Part shown: positions 29,200-35,232 of the stretch, one piece after another | How the letters are laid out: every line of letters starts with the position of its first letter | Numbering within the stretch: the first letter of the stretch is position 1 | IMG/VR virus record: IMGVR_UViG_3300042691_015611 | Coordinates: 1-38,594 of that record | Strand: one strand, 5' to 3' | DNA length: 38,594 bases | DNA from: a virus | Notes under the pieces: model-generated | The model's input: only the letters and a program-made list of their open reading frames with translations | What the model was told of the DNA's origin: nothing | Database searches by the model: none | Made by a program: the position numbers and the translations under genes

Positions 29200-29815
29200 T
29201 TAAACCTCCACTTATAACCTGATACTTTCCTTGATCAAATCCATAAAAAAGTCTGGCTTCTGTCCAAGGTATTACTTTTGGATCAACCCACCAATCTTCT
29301 TCAAGATTACTGATAAGCATGTAATACCCCAAAGATGTAAGAATTTCTCTTTGTGCATCTCTAGTAGCAATATTTAAATAATTTGCTGCCTCATGTTCAT
29401 AATGAATTATAGAAAATCTGTATGTAGTTAATGGTAAACTTATTAAACTTAATAAAGTGTTGTTAGTTTCTCTTTCTCCAGTATATTTAAAATTTCCATC
29501 AACGTCTACTGATAAATAATCTATTTGTTTTGGAAAATTATTGTCTTCAAAATATTTTAAATAATTAAATGTTACAGCATCCGCTAAAACTGCTTTATTT
29601 TTTCTTATTTCATTAAATTTTGCAGTAATTGATGGTTCATTATCTATTGAAAATCCACTCCAATTATAATTTTTTTCAAGCAAATAGGTGTTGCTGCCAA
29701 TAGTAGGATCATTAGACCCAATTTCAACGTATACTCCATTAGTTTTTCTTTTAAGTAGTTCAGCAACAAAAATATCTTGTCTATTCCATGCATAAGTTTC
29801 AGTTAATTTTTGCAT
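29192..29815 (-). CDS. FkbM-like methyltransferase
   Basis: 207 aa. Motif I VYVEIGSNDPTIGSNTYLLEKNYNWSGF and acidic FSIDNEP, followed by QIDYLSVDVDGNF (FkbM DVEG-like), support a class I SAM methyltransferase with FkbM affinity. Second such gene in this half. Starts directly after the upstream stop. Confidence 0.8.
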   Translation of the reverse strand: MQKLTETYAWNRQDIFVAELLKRKTNGVYVEIGSNDPTIGSNTYLLEKNYNWSGFSIDNEPSITAKFNEIRKNKAVLADAVTFNYLKYFEDNNFPKQIDYLSVDVDGNFKYTGERETNNTLLSLISLPLTTYRFSIIHYEHEAANYLNIATRDAQREILTSLGYYMLISNLEEDWWVDPKVIPWTEARLFYGFDQGKYQVISGGLNV

Positions 29816-30382
29816 TTATTTTCTACCATATTCTGTTACTCCGTCTTTATGCATAGTAAGAATACATGATCCTCTAGGAGATGATAAAGTTTTAACATGA
29901 TGGGTTGTATGTTTTCTAGTGAAAATAATATCTCCAGGCTCTATAACATATTCACATTCAATTTGATCTGGGTCATCACTCCATATTTCCCAATGAGAAG
30001 TGCCAATGCATCCCCAATGCAAAGTATCTTGTTGATCATAATGTTTTGTAATTCCTGTTCTAGTAGGAATCTCGCCGTCTTTGAACTCTGAAAGTATAAA
30101 ACTTACGCCAACACTATCTATTTCATCTCCGTAAATTTGTTTTACCTTTTTCCTTAAATCTTGTATCCCTAAGAAACTAGAAAGATCATCTACTTGTGGG
30201 TCAGCATGGAGAATATATAACCCTTCAGTATCACATCTATAATTGCCTTTTATTTTAGAAAACTCTACATAATCAGTAAATGCTTTAAGTTCTGGAAGGG
30301 GATGAAATACGTTTTTAAAAAGATAATGATTAATGCTTTCATTAGATTTTATTTGTTCAAACTCTTTTAAAAAATCATTCAT
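29816..30382 (-). CDS. Cupin/JmjC-like oxygenase
   Basis: 188 aa. TGITKHYDQQDTLHWGCIGTSHWEIW carries H-x-D, and VIEPGDIIFTRKHTTHHV carries the distal His, the same arrangement as the gene at 25429 (RHSDQYDVFYLQ, NNGDLLFVPANTTHEI). The two are probably distant paralogues. Probably a 2-oxoglutarate-dependent hydroxylase; target unknown. Confidence 0.7.
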   Translation of the reverse strand: MNDFLKEFEQIKSNESINHYLFKNVFHPLPELKAFTDYVEFSKIKGNYRCDTEGLYILHADPQVDDLSSFLGIQDLRKKVKQIYGDEIDSVGVSFILSEFKDGEIPTRTGITKHYDQQDTLHWGCIGTSHWEIWSDDPDQIECEYVIEPGDIIFTRKHTTHHVKTLSSPRGSCILTMHKDGVTEYGRK

Positions 30383-30394
30383 CTCTATATATTC

Positions 30395-30622
30395 CTATAC
30401 AGTCATTTTTACAATTTGAATAGCATCATTGTAAATGCCCTCTACCCACTCATAAAATGGACTGTCTTTTTCTATTTTATTTACCTCAAGAATTTGCTGC
30501 CTTCTTATTTCTAATTGAGACAAAACACGATCAATACGATTTTCTTCAGATGGTACGATCTTCATTGGGCTAACGGATTTAATCAAATCATTTGTTTGAT
30601 TAAAAATATCTTTTTCTAGCAT
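30395..30622 (-). CDS. Hypothetical helical protein
   Basis: 75 aa; AAAGGA 7 nt before ATG. Helical with a charged heptad run (IDRVLSQLEIRRQQILEVNKIEKD). First gene of the modification operon, driven by the strong promoter at 30681-30709. No family recognised. Confidence 0.65.
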   Translation of the reverse strand: MLEKDIFNQTNDLIKSVSPMKIVPSEENRIDRVLSQLEIRRQQILEVNKIEKDSPFYEWVEGIYNDAIQIVKMTV

Positions 30623-30680
30623 AACAATCCTTTCGTTTATGTTTAAAACATGTTACATTTTTTGTGTAGTTCACATACAT

Positions 30681-30709
30681 ATCATAGCACTATCTGTTCA
30701 ATTAGTCAA
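30681..30709 (-). promoter_or_regulatory. Strong sigma-70 promoter of the modification operon
   Basis: Minus strand TTGACT (30709-30704), 17-nt spacer ending in TGC, TATGAT (30686-30681). The leader of about 50 nt contains a 13-nt palindrome, ATGTTT-T-AAACAT (30652-30640), which could be an operator or small hairpin. Confidence 0.75.
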
Positions 30710-30715
30710 ATTAAA

Positions 30716-30835
30716 TTACGCTTTTTGAGTTTCATTAATTATTCTTGTCAGCGAATTGTATAAATCAACTTCGGCGAAAATTTCATGTCGCAAAATATCC
30801 CATTTAAATAAGATACGTACAAGTTTGTCAATCAT
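30716..30835 (-). CDS. 39-aa truncated paralogue of the 28316 gene
   Basis: ATG 30835 overlaps the stop of the 28-aa gene. Shares about 35 residues with the N-terminus of the protein at 28316-28576, including VDLYNSLxRI, then ends early with NETQKA. DNA similarity is also high, indicating a recent duplication. Confidence 0.6.
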   Translation of the reverse strand: MIDKLVRILFKWDILRHEIFAEVDLYNSLTRIINETQKA

Positions 30836-30914
30836 TGTTGTCGTTTCGGTGAGCACCGTGATTAAACATAAGTACGAGTGCGAGTAGTGCTAAGTAAATT
30901 AAAAAGTATTTCAT
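30828..30914 (-). CDS. 28-aa membrane peptide (leaderless)
   Basis: MKYFLIYLALLALVLMFNHG followed by AHRNDNND: one membrane helix with a polar tail. TTTACA-N17-TATACT and 6 nt to ATG (TATACTGAATACATG). Small but with a strong promoter and downstream coupling. Confidence 0.55.
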   Translation of the reverse strand: MKYFLIYLALLALVLMFNHGAHRNDNND

Positions 30915-30920
30915 GTATTC

Positions 30921-30949
30921 AGTATACTACAAGATGGTTGGTTTGTAAA
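30921..30949 (-). promoter_or_regulatory. Leaderless sigma-70 promoter
   Basis: Minus strand TTTACA (30949-30944), 17-nt spacer, TATACT (30926-30921), 6 nt to ATG 30914. Confidence 0.62.
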
Positions 30950-31013
30950 GTTCGGCGAAAAATAGAAATATAAACCATCCTATGAGTCTACGACTCAATT
31001 TGGTTAGTATCTA

Positions 31014-31172
31014 TTATACGACGGTATATTCAAGTTCATTGATTGTGCACCAGTGTTCTGCTTGCTCTTTAGAATTAAAAGAGGTACGAACATTGCCATC
31101 TTCAAAAACTTGCCAGAATTTTTCGTCCTCACTAAGAGCGACGGTAAAAGGTGTAGTAGGTTTAGTAGCCAT
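31014..31172 (-). CDS. 52-aa hypothetical protein (leaderless)
   Basis: MATKPTTPFTVALSEDEKFWQVFEDG...SKEQAEHWCTINELEYTVV. TATAAT with 6 nt to ATG and no ribosome site. Looks like a small beta-alpha domain. Followed by a short perfect hairpin TGAGTC-GTA-GACTCA (30994-30980). Confidence 0.65.
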   Translation of the reverse strand: MATKPTTPFTVALSEDEKFWQVFEDGNVRTSFNSKEQAEHWCTINELEYTVV

Positions 31173-31178
31173 GCTTCT

Positions 31179-31184
31179 ATTATA
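31179..31184 (-). promoter_or_regulatory. Leaderless -10 (TATAAT)
   Basis: Minus-strand TATAAT exactly 6 nt before ATG 31172; TAG precedes it. The -35 is weak. It sits just inside the end of the HNH gene. Confidence 0.5.
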
Positions 31185-31637
31185 CTACAAAGATAAAATA
31201 CTTGCAGCCTTTTTTAAATTGCATATGGCATGTGCTGGTTTAACATTTTCTAAAGTGTCTACTCCACCTTTAGCCAATGGGACTAAATGATCTATATGCA
31301 AACCATTCTCCCAACCCTCTATGCCAGTTTTGCGGGGAGCCAAAAAGTCAATCTGTTCATTACATAAATAACAATTGCCTCCATACATAGCAATAACCTG
31401 TAATTCATTATAGGGTTTAGCCATTTTTGCCCTACGTATTCTACTTTTAGATCTTTCTCTGGCTCTAACTTTATCTAGATTAGCAGCACGATACTTTGCT
31501 GTATGGTGCTTACGATTATTCTTAGCATATCTTGCTCTATTATATGCACTTGATGCAGCCAAACAATCAGAGCAGGGATTAGTATTGTGGTTATGATGTT
31601 TACGATATCCAGCATAAGTTCCACAATTGGAATACAT
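31185..31637 (-). CDS. HNH endonuclease with N-terminal zinc module
   Basis: 150 aa. The C-terminal HNH core is complete: CYLC pair, LHIDHLVPLAKGGVDTLENVKPAHAICNLKK (catalytic His, Asn and His/Asn), beta-beta-alpha-Me finger. The N-terminus has a separate module YSNCGTYAGYRKHH...NPCSDC plus basic helices (RARERSKSRIRRAK). Free-standing HNH proteins are often homing endonucleases. It starts directly after the preceding stop. Confidence 0.9.
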   Translation of the reverse strand: MYSNCGTYAGYRKHHNHNTNPCSDCLAASSAYNRARYAKNNRKHHTAKYRAANLDKVRARERSKSRIRRAKMAKPYNELQVIAMYGGNCYLCNEQIDFLAPRKTGIEGWENGLHIDHLVPLAKGGVDTLENVKPAHAICNLKKAASILSL

Positions 31638-32117
31638 TTATTCTGTAAACTCTTCTACTGGTACTCTCCAACCAGAAATGTACGTATCGTAATACTTATC
31701 TGTCATAAACTCACTTGCCTTGATATGACCATAAACCTCAACTTGAGAGTAATATTCAGTATCAAGAACCTTTGCTCCAAAAATATAATTGTCCTGATCT
31801 TTTTTCCAGAAGGGTATTGAGGTTTGGGTCCTAATAGATCTAACCTCTATATTCTTAGATAAATCAGCCAAACCTTTTCTCATGGGATGGAGATGATTGG
31901 GATACCAAGGAACATTCCAGGATACGTTGTATTGTTTGGCTACAGCCCATTCACAGACATTGGCTCTTACATTGGCCAATAGTTCATGTTCTAGTAGTCC
32001 ATCAGCCTTACCTTTAGCATAGTTTGGCCTATCCTCTGAGCCAAATTTGGTAAGCCATCTTTCCATGCCAAGCATGGTACATACACGAACTTCTTCAGGG
32101 GATAAGGTTACAATCAT
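31638..32117 (-). CDS. Conserved phage protein, possible nuclease fold (leaderless)
   Basis: 159 aa. EHELLANVRANVCEWAVAKQYNVSW...KGLADLSKNIEVRSIRT...IFGAKVLD...VEVYGHIKASEF has the alpha-beta order of PD-(D/E)XK proteins, with D in ADLSKN and E-V-R where ExK is expected; the Lys-to-Arg change makes activity doubtful. A strong leaderless promoter precedes it. The downstream HNH gene is coupled (TAA-ATG). Confidence 0.6.
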   Translation of the reverse strand: MIVTLSPEEVRVCTMLGMERWLTKFGSEDRPNYAKGKADGLLEHELLANVRANVCEWAVAKQYNVSWNVPWYPNHLHPMRKGLADLSKNIEVRSIRTQTSIPFWKKDQDNYIFGAKVLDTEYYSQVEVYGHIKASEFMTDKYYDTYISGWRVPVEEFTE

Positions 32118-32123
32118 CCATTC

Positions 32124-32152
32124 AGTATAGCCAATTTTGGGCGGGAAGTCAA
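32124..32152 (-). promoter_or_regulatory. Leaderless sigma-70 promoter
   Basis: Minus strand TTGACT (32152-32147), 17-nt spacer, TATACT (32129-32124), then GAATGG and ATG 32117. The -35 overlaps the stop of the upstream 32-aa gene. Confidence 0.78.
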
Positions 32153-32247
32153 GAAGTAATCAATATCCCTAGTAGTCCTAATAGAATAAGACCACCTATA
32201 AGGATAAGGAGATATTTAAAGTTCTTATCTGCTTTTTCTTTATTCAT
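32149..32247 (-). CDS. 32-aa membrane peptide
   Basis: MNKEKADKNFKYLLILIGGLILLGLLGILITS: charged start and one membrane helix. ATGA overlap with the preceding gene. Holin-like or regulator of unknown role. Confidence 0.55.
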   Translation of the reverse strand: MNKEKADKNFKYLLILIGGLILLGLLGILITS

Positions 32248-32360
32248 CCTACATGCATCCAAGTAAAGTGATCTTTGCAGACATCTATGATATTTCCTGT
32301 CTGGCTATCAGGCTGAGTAAATACAGCATCTTTGTTACATTTGCTACATATTGGTTTCAT
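32244..32360 (-). CDS. 38-aa zinc-finger-like protein
   Basis: MKPICSKCNKDAVFTQ...IIDVCKDHFTWMHVG: CxxC plus CxxH, a compact zinc site also present in the 21666 protein. TGCTAGAAT lies 9 nt before ATG, so the leader is at most a few bases. Confidence 0.6.
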   Translation of the reverse strand: MKPICSKCNKDAVFTQPDSQTGNIIDVCKDHFTWMHVG

Positions 32361-32369
32361 GGTTTATCT

Positions 32370-32378
32370 ATTCTAGCA
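32370..32378 (-). promoter_or_regulatory. Extended -10 (TGCTAGAAT)
   Basis: Minus strand, ending 9 nt before ATG 32360. Divergent from the plus-strand -10 at 32410-32415. Confidence 0.45.
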
Positions 32379-32409
32379 TAAAAACTGTACCGTTTTTTAA
32401 ATAAGGATA

Positions 32410-32415
32410 TATAAT
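32410..32415 (+). promoter_or_regulatory. Leaderless -10 (TATAAT)
   Basis: TATAAT with exactly 6 nt to the ATG at 32422; this is the only leaderless plus-strand gene found in the right half. No clear -35. Confidence 0.42.
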
Positions 32416-32421
32416 AATCCA

Positions 32422-32523
32422 ATGCATCTACACAGATTTAATACCCATATATCTGATACTAAGATAGTCCACTTTTGCCAAATGTGTGGATGGGAAAAGA
32501 TAGAAATACCAGAGACAGTGTGA
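32422..32523 (+). CDS. 33-aa Cys-pair protein on the plus strand (candidate)
   Basis: MHLHRFNTHISDTKIVHFCQMCGWEKIEIPETV: HFCQMCGW provides Cys and His for a small zinc site. No Shine-Dalgarno, but the spacing to TATAAT equals that of eleven other genes. A 10-bp inverted repeat TGTGAGGTTT / AAACCTCACA (32519-32528, 32545-32554) overlaps its stop. Confidence 0.45.
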   Translation: MHLHRFNTHISDTKIVHFCQMCGWEKIEIPETV

Positions 32524-32554
32524 GGTTTTGTTAGGTTTGGATATAAACCTCACA
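32519..32554. repeat. Perfect 10-bp inverted repeat
   Basis: TGTGAGGTTT at 32519-32528 and AAACCTCACA at 32545-32554 with a 16-nt loop. No T run follows on either strand, so it is a hairpin or operator rather than a standard terminator. The rest of 32555-32686 shows only AT-rich sequence with CCTATAG words and no gene. Confidence 0.6.
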
Positions 32555-32686
32555 TAGGCTTGTAAGGTTTTAGGACAATTTTGAAACGGTATCTGGCAAA
32601 AGACACAACCATATCAGTAGACATCCTACCCCTATAGATATATATCCCCCATATGTATTGATCATCCCTATAGGAATATATACGTT

Positions 32687-32875
32687 TCATTTATAGGATA
32701 CTTCCACAGGAAATTTATATTGTGTTTTATTTATAGGTGCTGCAGATACTCTTCTACCACCAACACGTAGTGTGGTTTTAGATTTTATCTTGCCTCTTTT
32801 TCTACCCTTGACTTTACCTTTAGACTCTTTTCTTGGTTTAAAGTCATGTACAAAAATGTTATGTTCATCTTTCAT
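32687..32875 (-). CDS. Small highly basic protein (leaderless)
   Basis: 62 aa with a Lys/Arg-rich centre (KPRKESKGKVKGRKRGKIKSK), probably nucleic-acid binding. Preceded by TTGACA-N16-TATAAT and 6 nt to ATG. It is the first gene beside the origin-like region, so an origin-binding or nucleoid role is plausible but not shown. Confidence 0.65.
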   Translation of the reverse strand: MKDEHNIFVHDFKPRKESKGKVKGRKRGKIKSKTTLRVGGRRVSAAPINKTQYKFPVEVSYK

Positions 32876-32881
32876 ATAACC

Positions 32882-32909
32882 ATTATATAGAGTTTATAAG
32901 GTTTGTCAA
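32882..32909 (-). promoter_or_regulatory. Leaderless sigma-70 promoter
   Basis: Minus strand TTGACA (32909-32904), 16-nt spacer, TATAAT (32887-32882), 6 nt to ATG 32875. The nearest DnaA box (32916-32924) is just upstream, so DnaA binding could regulate it. Confidence 0.75.
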
Positions 32910-33029
32910 GCAAAGTTATCCACAGGTAAAACGATAAATTGGATAGCCTAAATTAGTGTTTTGGACATAGTTATCCACAGGTTTATCCACAATTAAATCT
33001 TACTGATATTTTTATGATCTGTTCTAGAA

Positions 33030-33055
33030 GTGGAGTATTGTGGAGGATAGTGGAG
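33030..33055 (+). repeat. Three 10-bp-spaced GTGGAG repeats
   Basis: GTGGAG begins at 33030, 33040 and 33050, so the copies sit one helical turn apart on the same face, fitting cooperative protein binding. Confidence 0.7.
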
Positions 33056-33090
33056 GATGGAGCATTTTCTATAGAGGGCGTCGTAAAACC

Positions 33091-33190
33091 CCATATCTTC
33101 AAACCTCCATATCCTCATATTGCCCATATACCACATATCCCCATATCTGTCAAATCCCCATATCCAAATTTGGGCAGTATACCCCATATC
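33091..33190 (+). repeat. Iteron array, (C)CCATATC type
   Basis: CATAT at 33092, 33108, 33116, 33125, 33134, 33142, 33159 and 33185, mostly as CCATATC. Spacings 16, 8, 9, 9, 8, 17 and 26 are near-multiples of 8-9 bp, indicating a degenerate tandem repeat. Confidence 0.75.
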
Positions 33191-33204
33191 CACCTATTTG
33201 TCAA
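33176..33204 (-). promoter_or_regulatory. Promoter reading through the iterons
   Basis: Minus strand TTGACA (33204-33199), 17-nt spacer, TATACT (33181-33176). A perfect palindrome CCAAATTTGG (33173-33164) lies at the expected start. RNA would run through iterons and DnaA boxes toward 32875. Possible primer or regulatory RNA. Confidence 0.65.
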
Positions 33205-33371
33205 CTCTTTTTGGTACAAAAAAATATGACAAAAATGTGGAAATTTCTGCCAATATCGTAATAAATTATTTAAAATGTTTTAAAAAATATCCAAAACCAA
33301 GGAAAAATTGTTTGTTTATATATAGGGGTTTTATAGGTAGATATGGGTATTCTTTTATATCCCGCCAAGTT

Positions 33372-33533
33372 TCAGGGATTTTTTTTGCGCCGTCGTAATC
33401 TTATTTTTTCTAAAACCCGCCCGAAAAATCGGCGGGGATCTGAAGAAGTATCTTTTTTATCAGTATGCATAGTATGAGGACTACCTACAAAATAAGGTCC
33501 TCCATATTTGGAGAAATGATTTCTTGGAGACAT
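33372..33533 (-). CDS. 53-aa basic protein (leaderless), containing a hairpin
   Basis: MSPRNHFSKYGGPYFVGSPH...DPRRFFGRVLEKIRLRRRKKNP. The C-terminus is strongly basic. A strong promoter TTGATT-N17-TATAAT with 6 nt to ATG supports it. The coding sequence includes a GC-rich hairpin CCCGCC/GGCGGG (33416-33438) that resembles a terminator, so the true product could be shorter. Confidence 0.55.
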   Translation of the reverse strand: MSPRNHFSKYGGPYFVGSPHTMHTDKKDTSSDPRRFFGRVLEKIRLRRRKKNP

Positions 33534-33539
33534 ATCTTT

Positions 33540-33568
33540 ATTATACACCTATTTGACAAATAAATCAA
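33540..33568 (-). promoter_or_regulatory. Leaderless sigma-70 promoter
   Basis: Minus strand TTGATT (33568-33563), 17-nt spacer, TATAAT (33545-33540), AAAGAT, ATG 33533. Confidence 0.72.
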
Positions 33569-33677
33569 GACATGGTAGAATCTGGAAAATTTTTTATCCC
33601 TCGTAATATGGGATTTTTAAATGATCTTCGTAATACCCTGGTTTGAAAAATGTCTCGGGGCATTACAGATAGTACTA

Positions 33678-33941
33678 TTACTCTACCTTGCCTGCTTCAA
33701 AGAACATTTCATCTAATGACTCATAGTCTTGTTCTTCAATGTCCAGGGCAGCAATAAGAAGATCAAATGTCTCACCTATATAAACCTCTGCCCGTGGAGT
33801 TGAGTCAACAAGACCTTCGTCAATAAAGGATGCAAGCGGTAAACCAATGTCGTTATATTCTATGAAGTCTTCAAAATCTTGATCATGTCTATAGTTAGAC
33901 CATAACTGATTTAAGATCTCACATTTCTTTTTAAAGTCCAA
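33678..33941 (-). CDS. Conserved small phage protein
   Basis: 87 aa from TTG 33941, with AGAGGA 8 nt upstream inside the previous gene; earlier in-frame ATGs would lie deep within that gene. DFEDFIEYNDIGLPLASFIDEGLV...AEVYIGETFDLLIAALDIEEQDYESLDEMF looks like an acidic helical adaptor of a kind found repeatedly in actinophages. Function unknown. Followed by a 10-bp palindrome ATAGTACTAT (33668-33677). Confidence 0.65.
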   Translation of the reverse strand: MDFKKKCEILNQLWSNYRHDQDFEDFIEYNDIGLPLASFIDEGLVDSTPRAEVYIGETFDLLIAALDIEEQDYESLDEMFFEAGKVE

Positions 33942-34152
33942 TGTTGTGCATCCTCTCCATGTACTCTTTGTTTTGGTGCATTTGCTTTTCATGCTCTGCA
34001 GCATGAGCAATCTCTTGGAATCTATTATACATTAGAGGTGGCATAGTGCGATACACATAATACCCCACCATATCTAAATCAAGATGTAAATCTGATAACA
34101 TTTTGCACATCGCTACAGCAATCTTCTCTCCTGCTGTTATATGTTTTGGCAT
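33931..34152 (-). CDS. Small helical protein
   Basis: 73 aa, GAGGAG 7 nt before ATG. MPKHITAGEKIAVAMCKMLSDLHLDLDMVGYYVYRTMPPL then a His/Glu-rich helix. No family recognised. Transcribed from the promoter that overlaps the upstream terminator. Confidence 0.65.
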   Translation of the reverse strand: MPKHITAGEKIAVAMCKMLSDLHLDLDMVGYYVYRTMPPLMYNRFQEIAHAAEHEKQMHQNKEYMERMHNIGL

Positions 34153-34168
34153 ATCATCTCCTCATGTC

Positions 34169-34197
34169 ATTGTATCAAAAAGAAAGGGGGGAGGCAA
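34169..34197 (-). promoter_or_regulatory. Promoter embedded in a terminator stem
   Basis: Minus strand TTGCCT (34197-34192), 17-nt spacer, TACAAT (34174-34169). The -35 lies in the 3' arm of the upstream terminator hairpin. Confidence 0.6.
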
Positions 34198-34219
34198 GTC
34201 CACCACAAACTGCCTCCCC
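34176..34219 (-). terminator. Rho-independent terminator
   Basis: Minus strand GGGGAGGCA (34219-34211), 14-nt loop, TGCCTCCCC (34196-34188), then a U-rich tail CCTTTCTTTTTG. A second hairpin GTAGCGT/ACGCTAC (34242-34236, 34229-34223) precedes it at the stop codon. Confidence 0.85.
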
Positions 34220-34238
34220 GTGGTAGCGTGACCCTACG

Positions 34239-34592
34239 CTACTGTGTCGCAACTAAACTGTGATAACTAATAAACTGTTCAAATGTATGGCTGCCCGTCT
34301 CATCTTCTACAGTCTTATTAACTAAATCTATTACAATGTCTGGATGGTCTCCTCCATACATACCGTGCTCATTGCTGGCCCAGAGACCAAAGCCTGTCTC
34401 TTCTCCCCATTGGTCCCCAATCAATTGAGACACAATGATACGTGCAGCATATGATGAGTCATTCCACCTTGGCTCTGCAGCCTTCAGTGCACGTGCCAGG
34501 GATACAAATCTGTCATACCCACCCCAGTGGCTGTATAAATTTAAAGATAGGTCCTGGTCTTGTCTGATACTAAATACAATACGGTCGCCCAT
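34239..34592 (-). CDS. Conserved hypothetical phage protein
   Basis: 117 aa. LSLNLYSHWGGYDRFVSLARALKAAEPRWNDSSYAARIIVSQLIGDQWGEETGFGLWA is a recognisable conserved block of phage proteins of unknown function (YSHWGG...ARII). Start overlaps the upstream stop (TAATG); ended by the terminator above. Confidence 0.75.
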   Translation of the reverse strand: MGDRIVFSIRQDQDLSLNLYSHWGGYDRFVSLARALKAAEPRWNDSSYAARIIVSQLIGDQWGEETGFGLWASNEHGMYGGDHPDIVIDLVNKTVEDETGSHTFEQFISYHSLVATQ

Positions 34593-34771
34593 TATTCTGT
34601 TACCTCTTCAACTTCTAGTAGTTCTAACGGATACCAATCAATGGCATAGTTTTCAACATCGCCAGTTAGTTCAATCTGTTCTACTTGGCGTTCTGCTTCC
34701 ATTTCATTTTCTGCTACAATCTCAAACTCATACTGAGTTTCTCTTTGGCAGGTTATTCTATATAGTGGCAC
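34592..34771 (-). CDS. 59-aa acidic protein
   Basis: GTG start with AAGGGAAG upstream. VPLYRITCQRETQYEFEIVAENEMEAERQVEQIELTGDVENYAIDWYPLELLEVEEVTE: strand-helix-strand with strong negative charge, possibly a DNA mimic or small adaptor. Overlaps neighbours by 14 nt upstream and 1 nt downstream. Confidence 0.65.
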   Translation of the reverse strand: MPLYRITCQRETQYEFEIVAENEMEAERQVEQIELTGDVENYAIDWYPLELLEVEEVTE

Positions 34772-35039
34772 TTGCTTCCCTTTCTGCTATGGTGAAACTA
34801 ATATTATACGTCAAAGCGTATAGATTTGTCAAGGCGTCTAAATACCCCTCTGCGTAGGTGCGCTCCATAGAATCTATGGCATGACCTGTTTCTTCTTCCC
34901 GCTTTAAACACAGATCCAACTGCTCCTCTGCGTCCAGCATAAGTGTTTTCAGGTGCCCATGCATAACATCTATGCCACTGCTGCCTGCGTCTATCTGTCT
35001 AATTAGATGTGGTTCTAACTCTAGATTAATTGGTTGCAT
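34758..35039 (-). CDS. Conserved helical phage protein
   Basis: 93 aa; GAGGAA upstream. HLKTLMLDAEEQLDLCLKREEETGHAIDSMERTYAEGYLDALTNLYALTYNISFTIAERE is a long helical pair. Unknown function. Overlaps both neighbours by 14 nt. Confidence 0.68.
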   Translation of the reverse strand: MQPINLELEPHLIRQIDAGSSGIDVMHGHLKTLMLDAEEQLDLCLKREEETGHAIDSMERTYAEGYLDALTNLYALTYNISFTIAEREASATI

Positions 35040-35232
35040 TATATTCCTCTGCTATTTCTAATAGGTGGCGGGTAGCAATAATCTGCCCATTGTTAGAGAT
35101 ATCCTCAATCTCTAAATCCTTATACTCATCATCCTCATAGTTCTCATACTCATCCATACGCTGTTGGAGGTATGCTGAATCTTGTTCTAAACTAATTAGA
35201 TGTATCTTCATATATTCAATTAGTTGTTGCAT
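35026..35232 (-). CDS. Small acidic protein
   Basis: 68 aa from ATG 35232 (GAGGAG 10 nt upstream). YLQQRMDEYENYEDDEYKDLEIEDISNNGQIIATRHLLEIAEEY: helix, acidic loop, helix. No family recognised. Confidence 0.62.
   Translation of the reverse strand: MQQLIEYMKIHLISLEQDSAYLQQRMDEYENYEDDEYKDLEIEDISNNGQIIATRHLLEIAEEYNATN

Larger units (their letters stand above)
32911..33345. other. Probable replication origin
   Basis: Gene-free stretch with four layers in order. First, three perfect DnaA boxes TTATCCACA, all in one orientation, at 32916-32924, 32971-32979 and 32983-32991. Second, three GTGGAG repeats exactly 10 bp apart (33030, 33040, 33050). Third, eight CATAT iterons (33092-33189). Fourth, an AT-rich tract (about 33205-33345) that could unwind. 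This is the classical layout of an iteron/DnaA origin. No initiator gene is recognised nearby. Confidence 0.75.

Noticed and set aside
33091-33190. CATAT repeat array as a CRISPR
   Set aside because: Repeat unit is only 5-8 bp with 8-9 bp period and no unique spacers; the DnaA boxes beside it fit an origin better. The Cas4-like gene at 4045 is far away and Cas4 folds are common in phages without CRISPR.
32993-33398. Open frames on both strands across the iterons
   Set aside because: Translations are repeats of the iteron (for example YGDMWYMGNM); no ribosome site, and the region has origin features.
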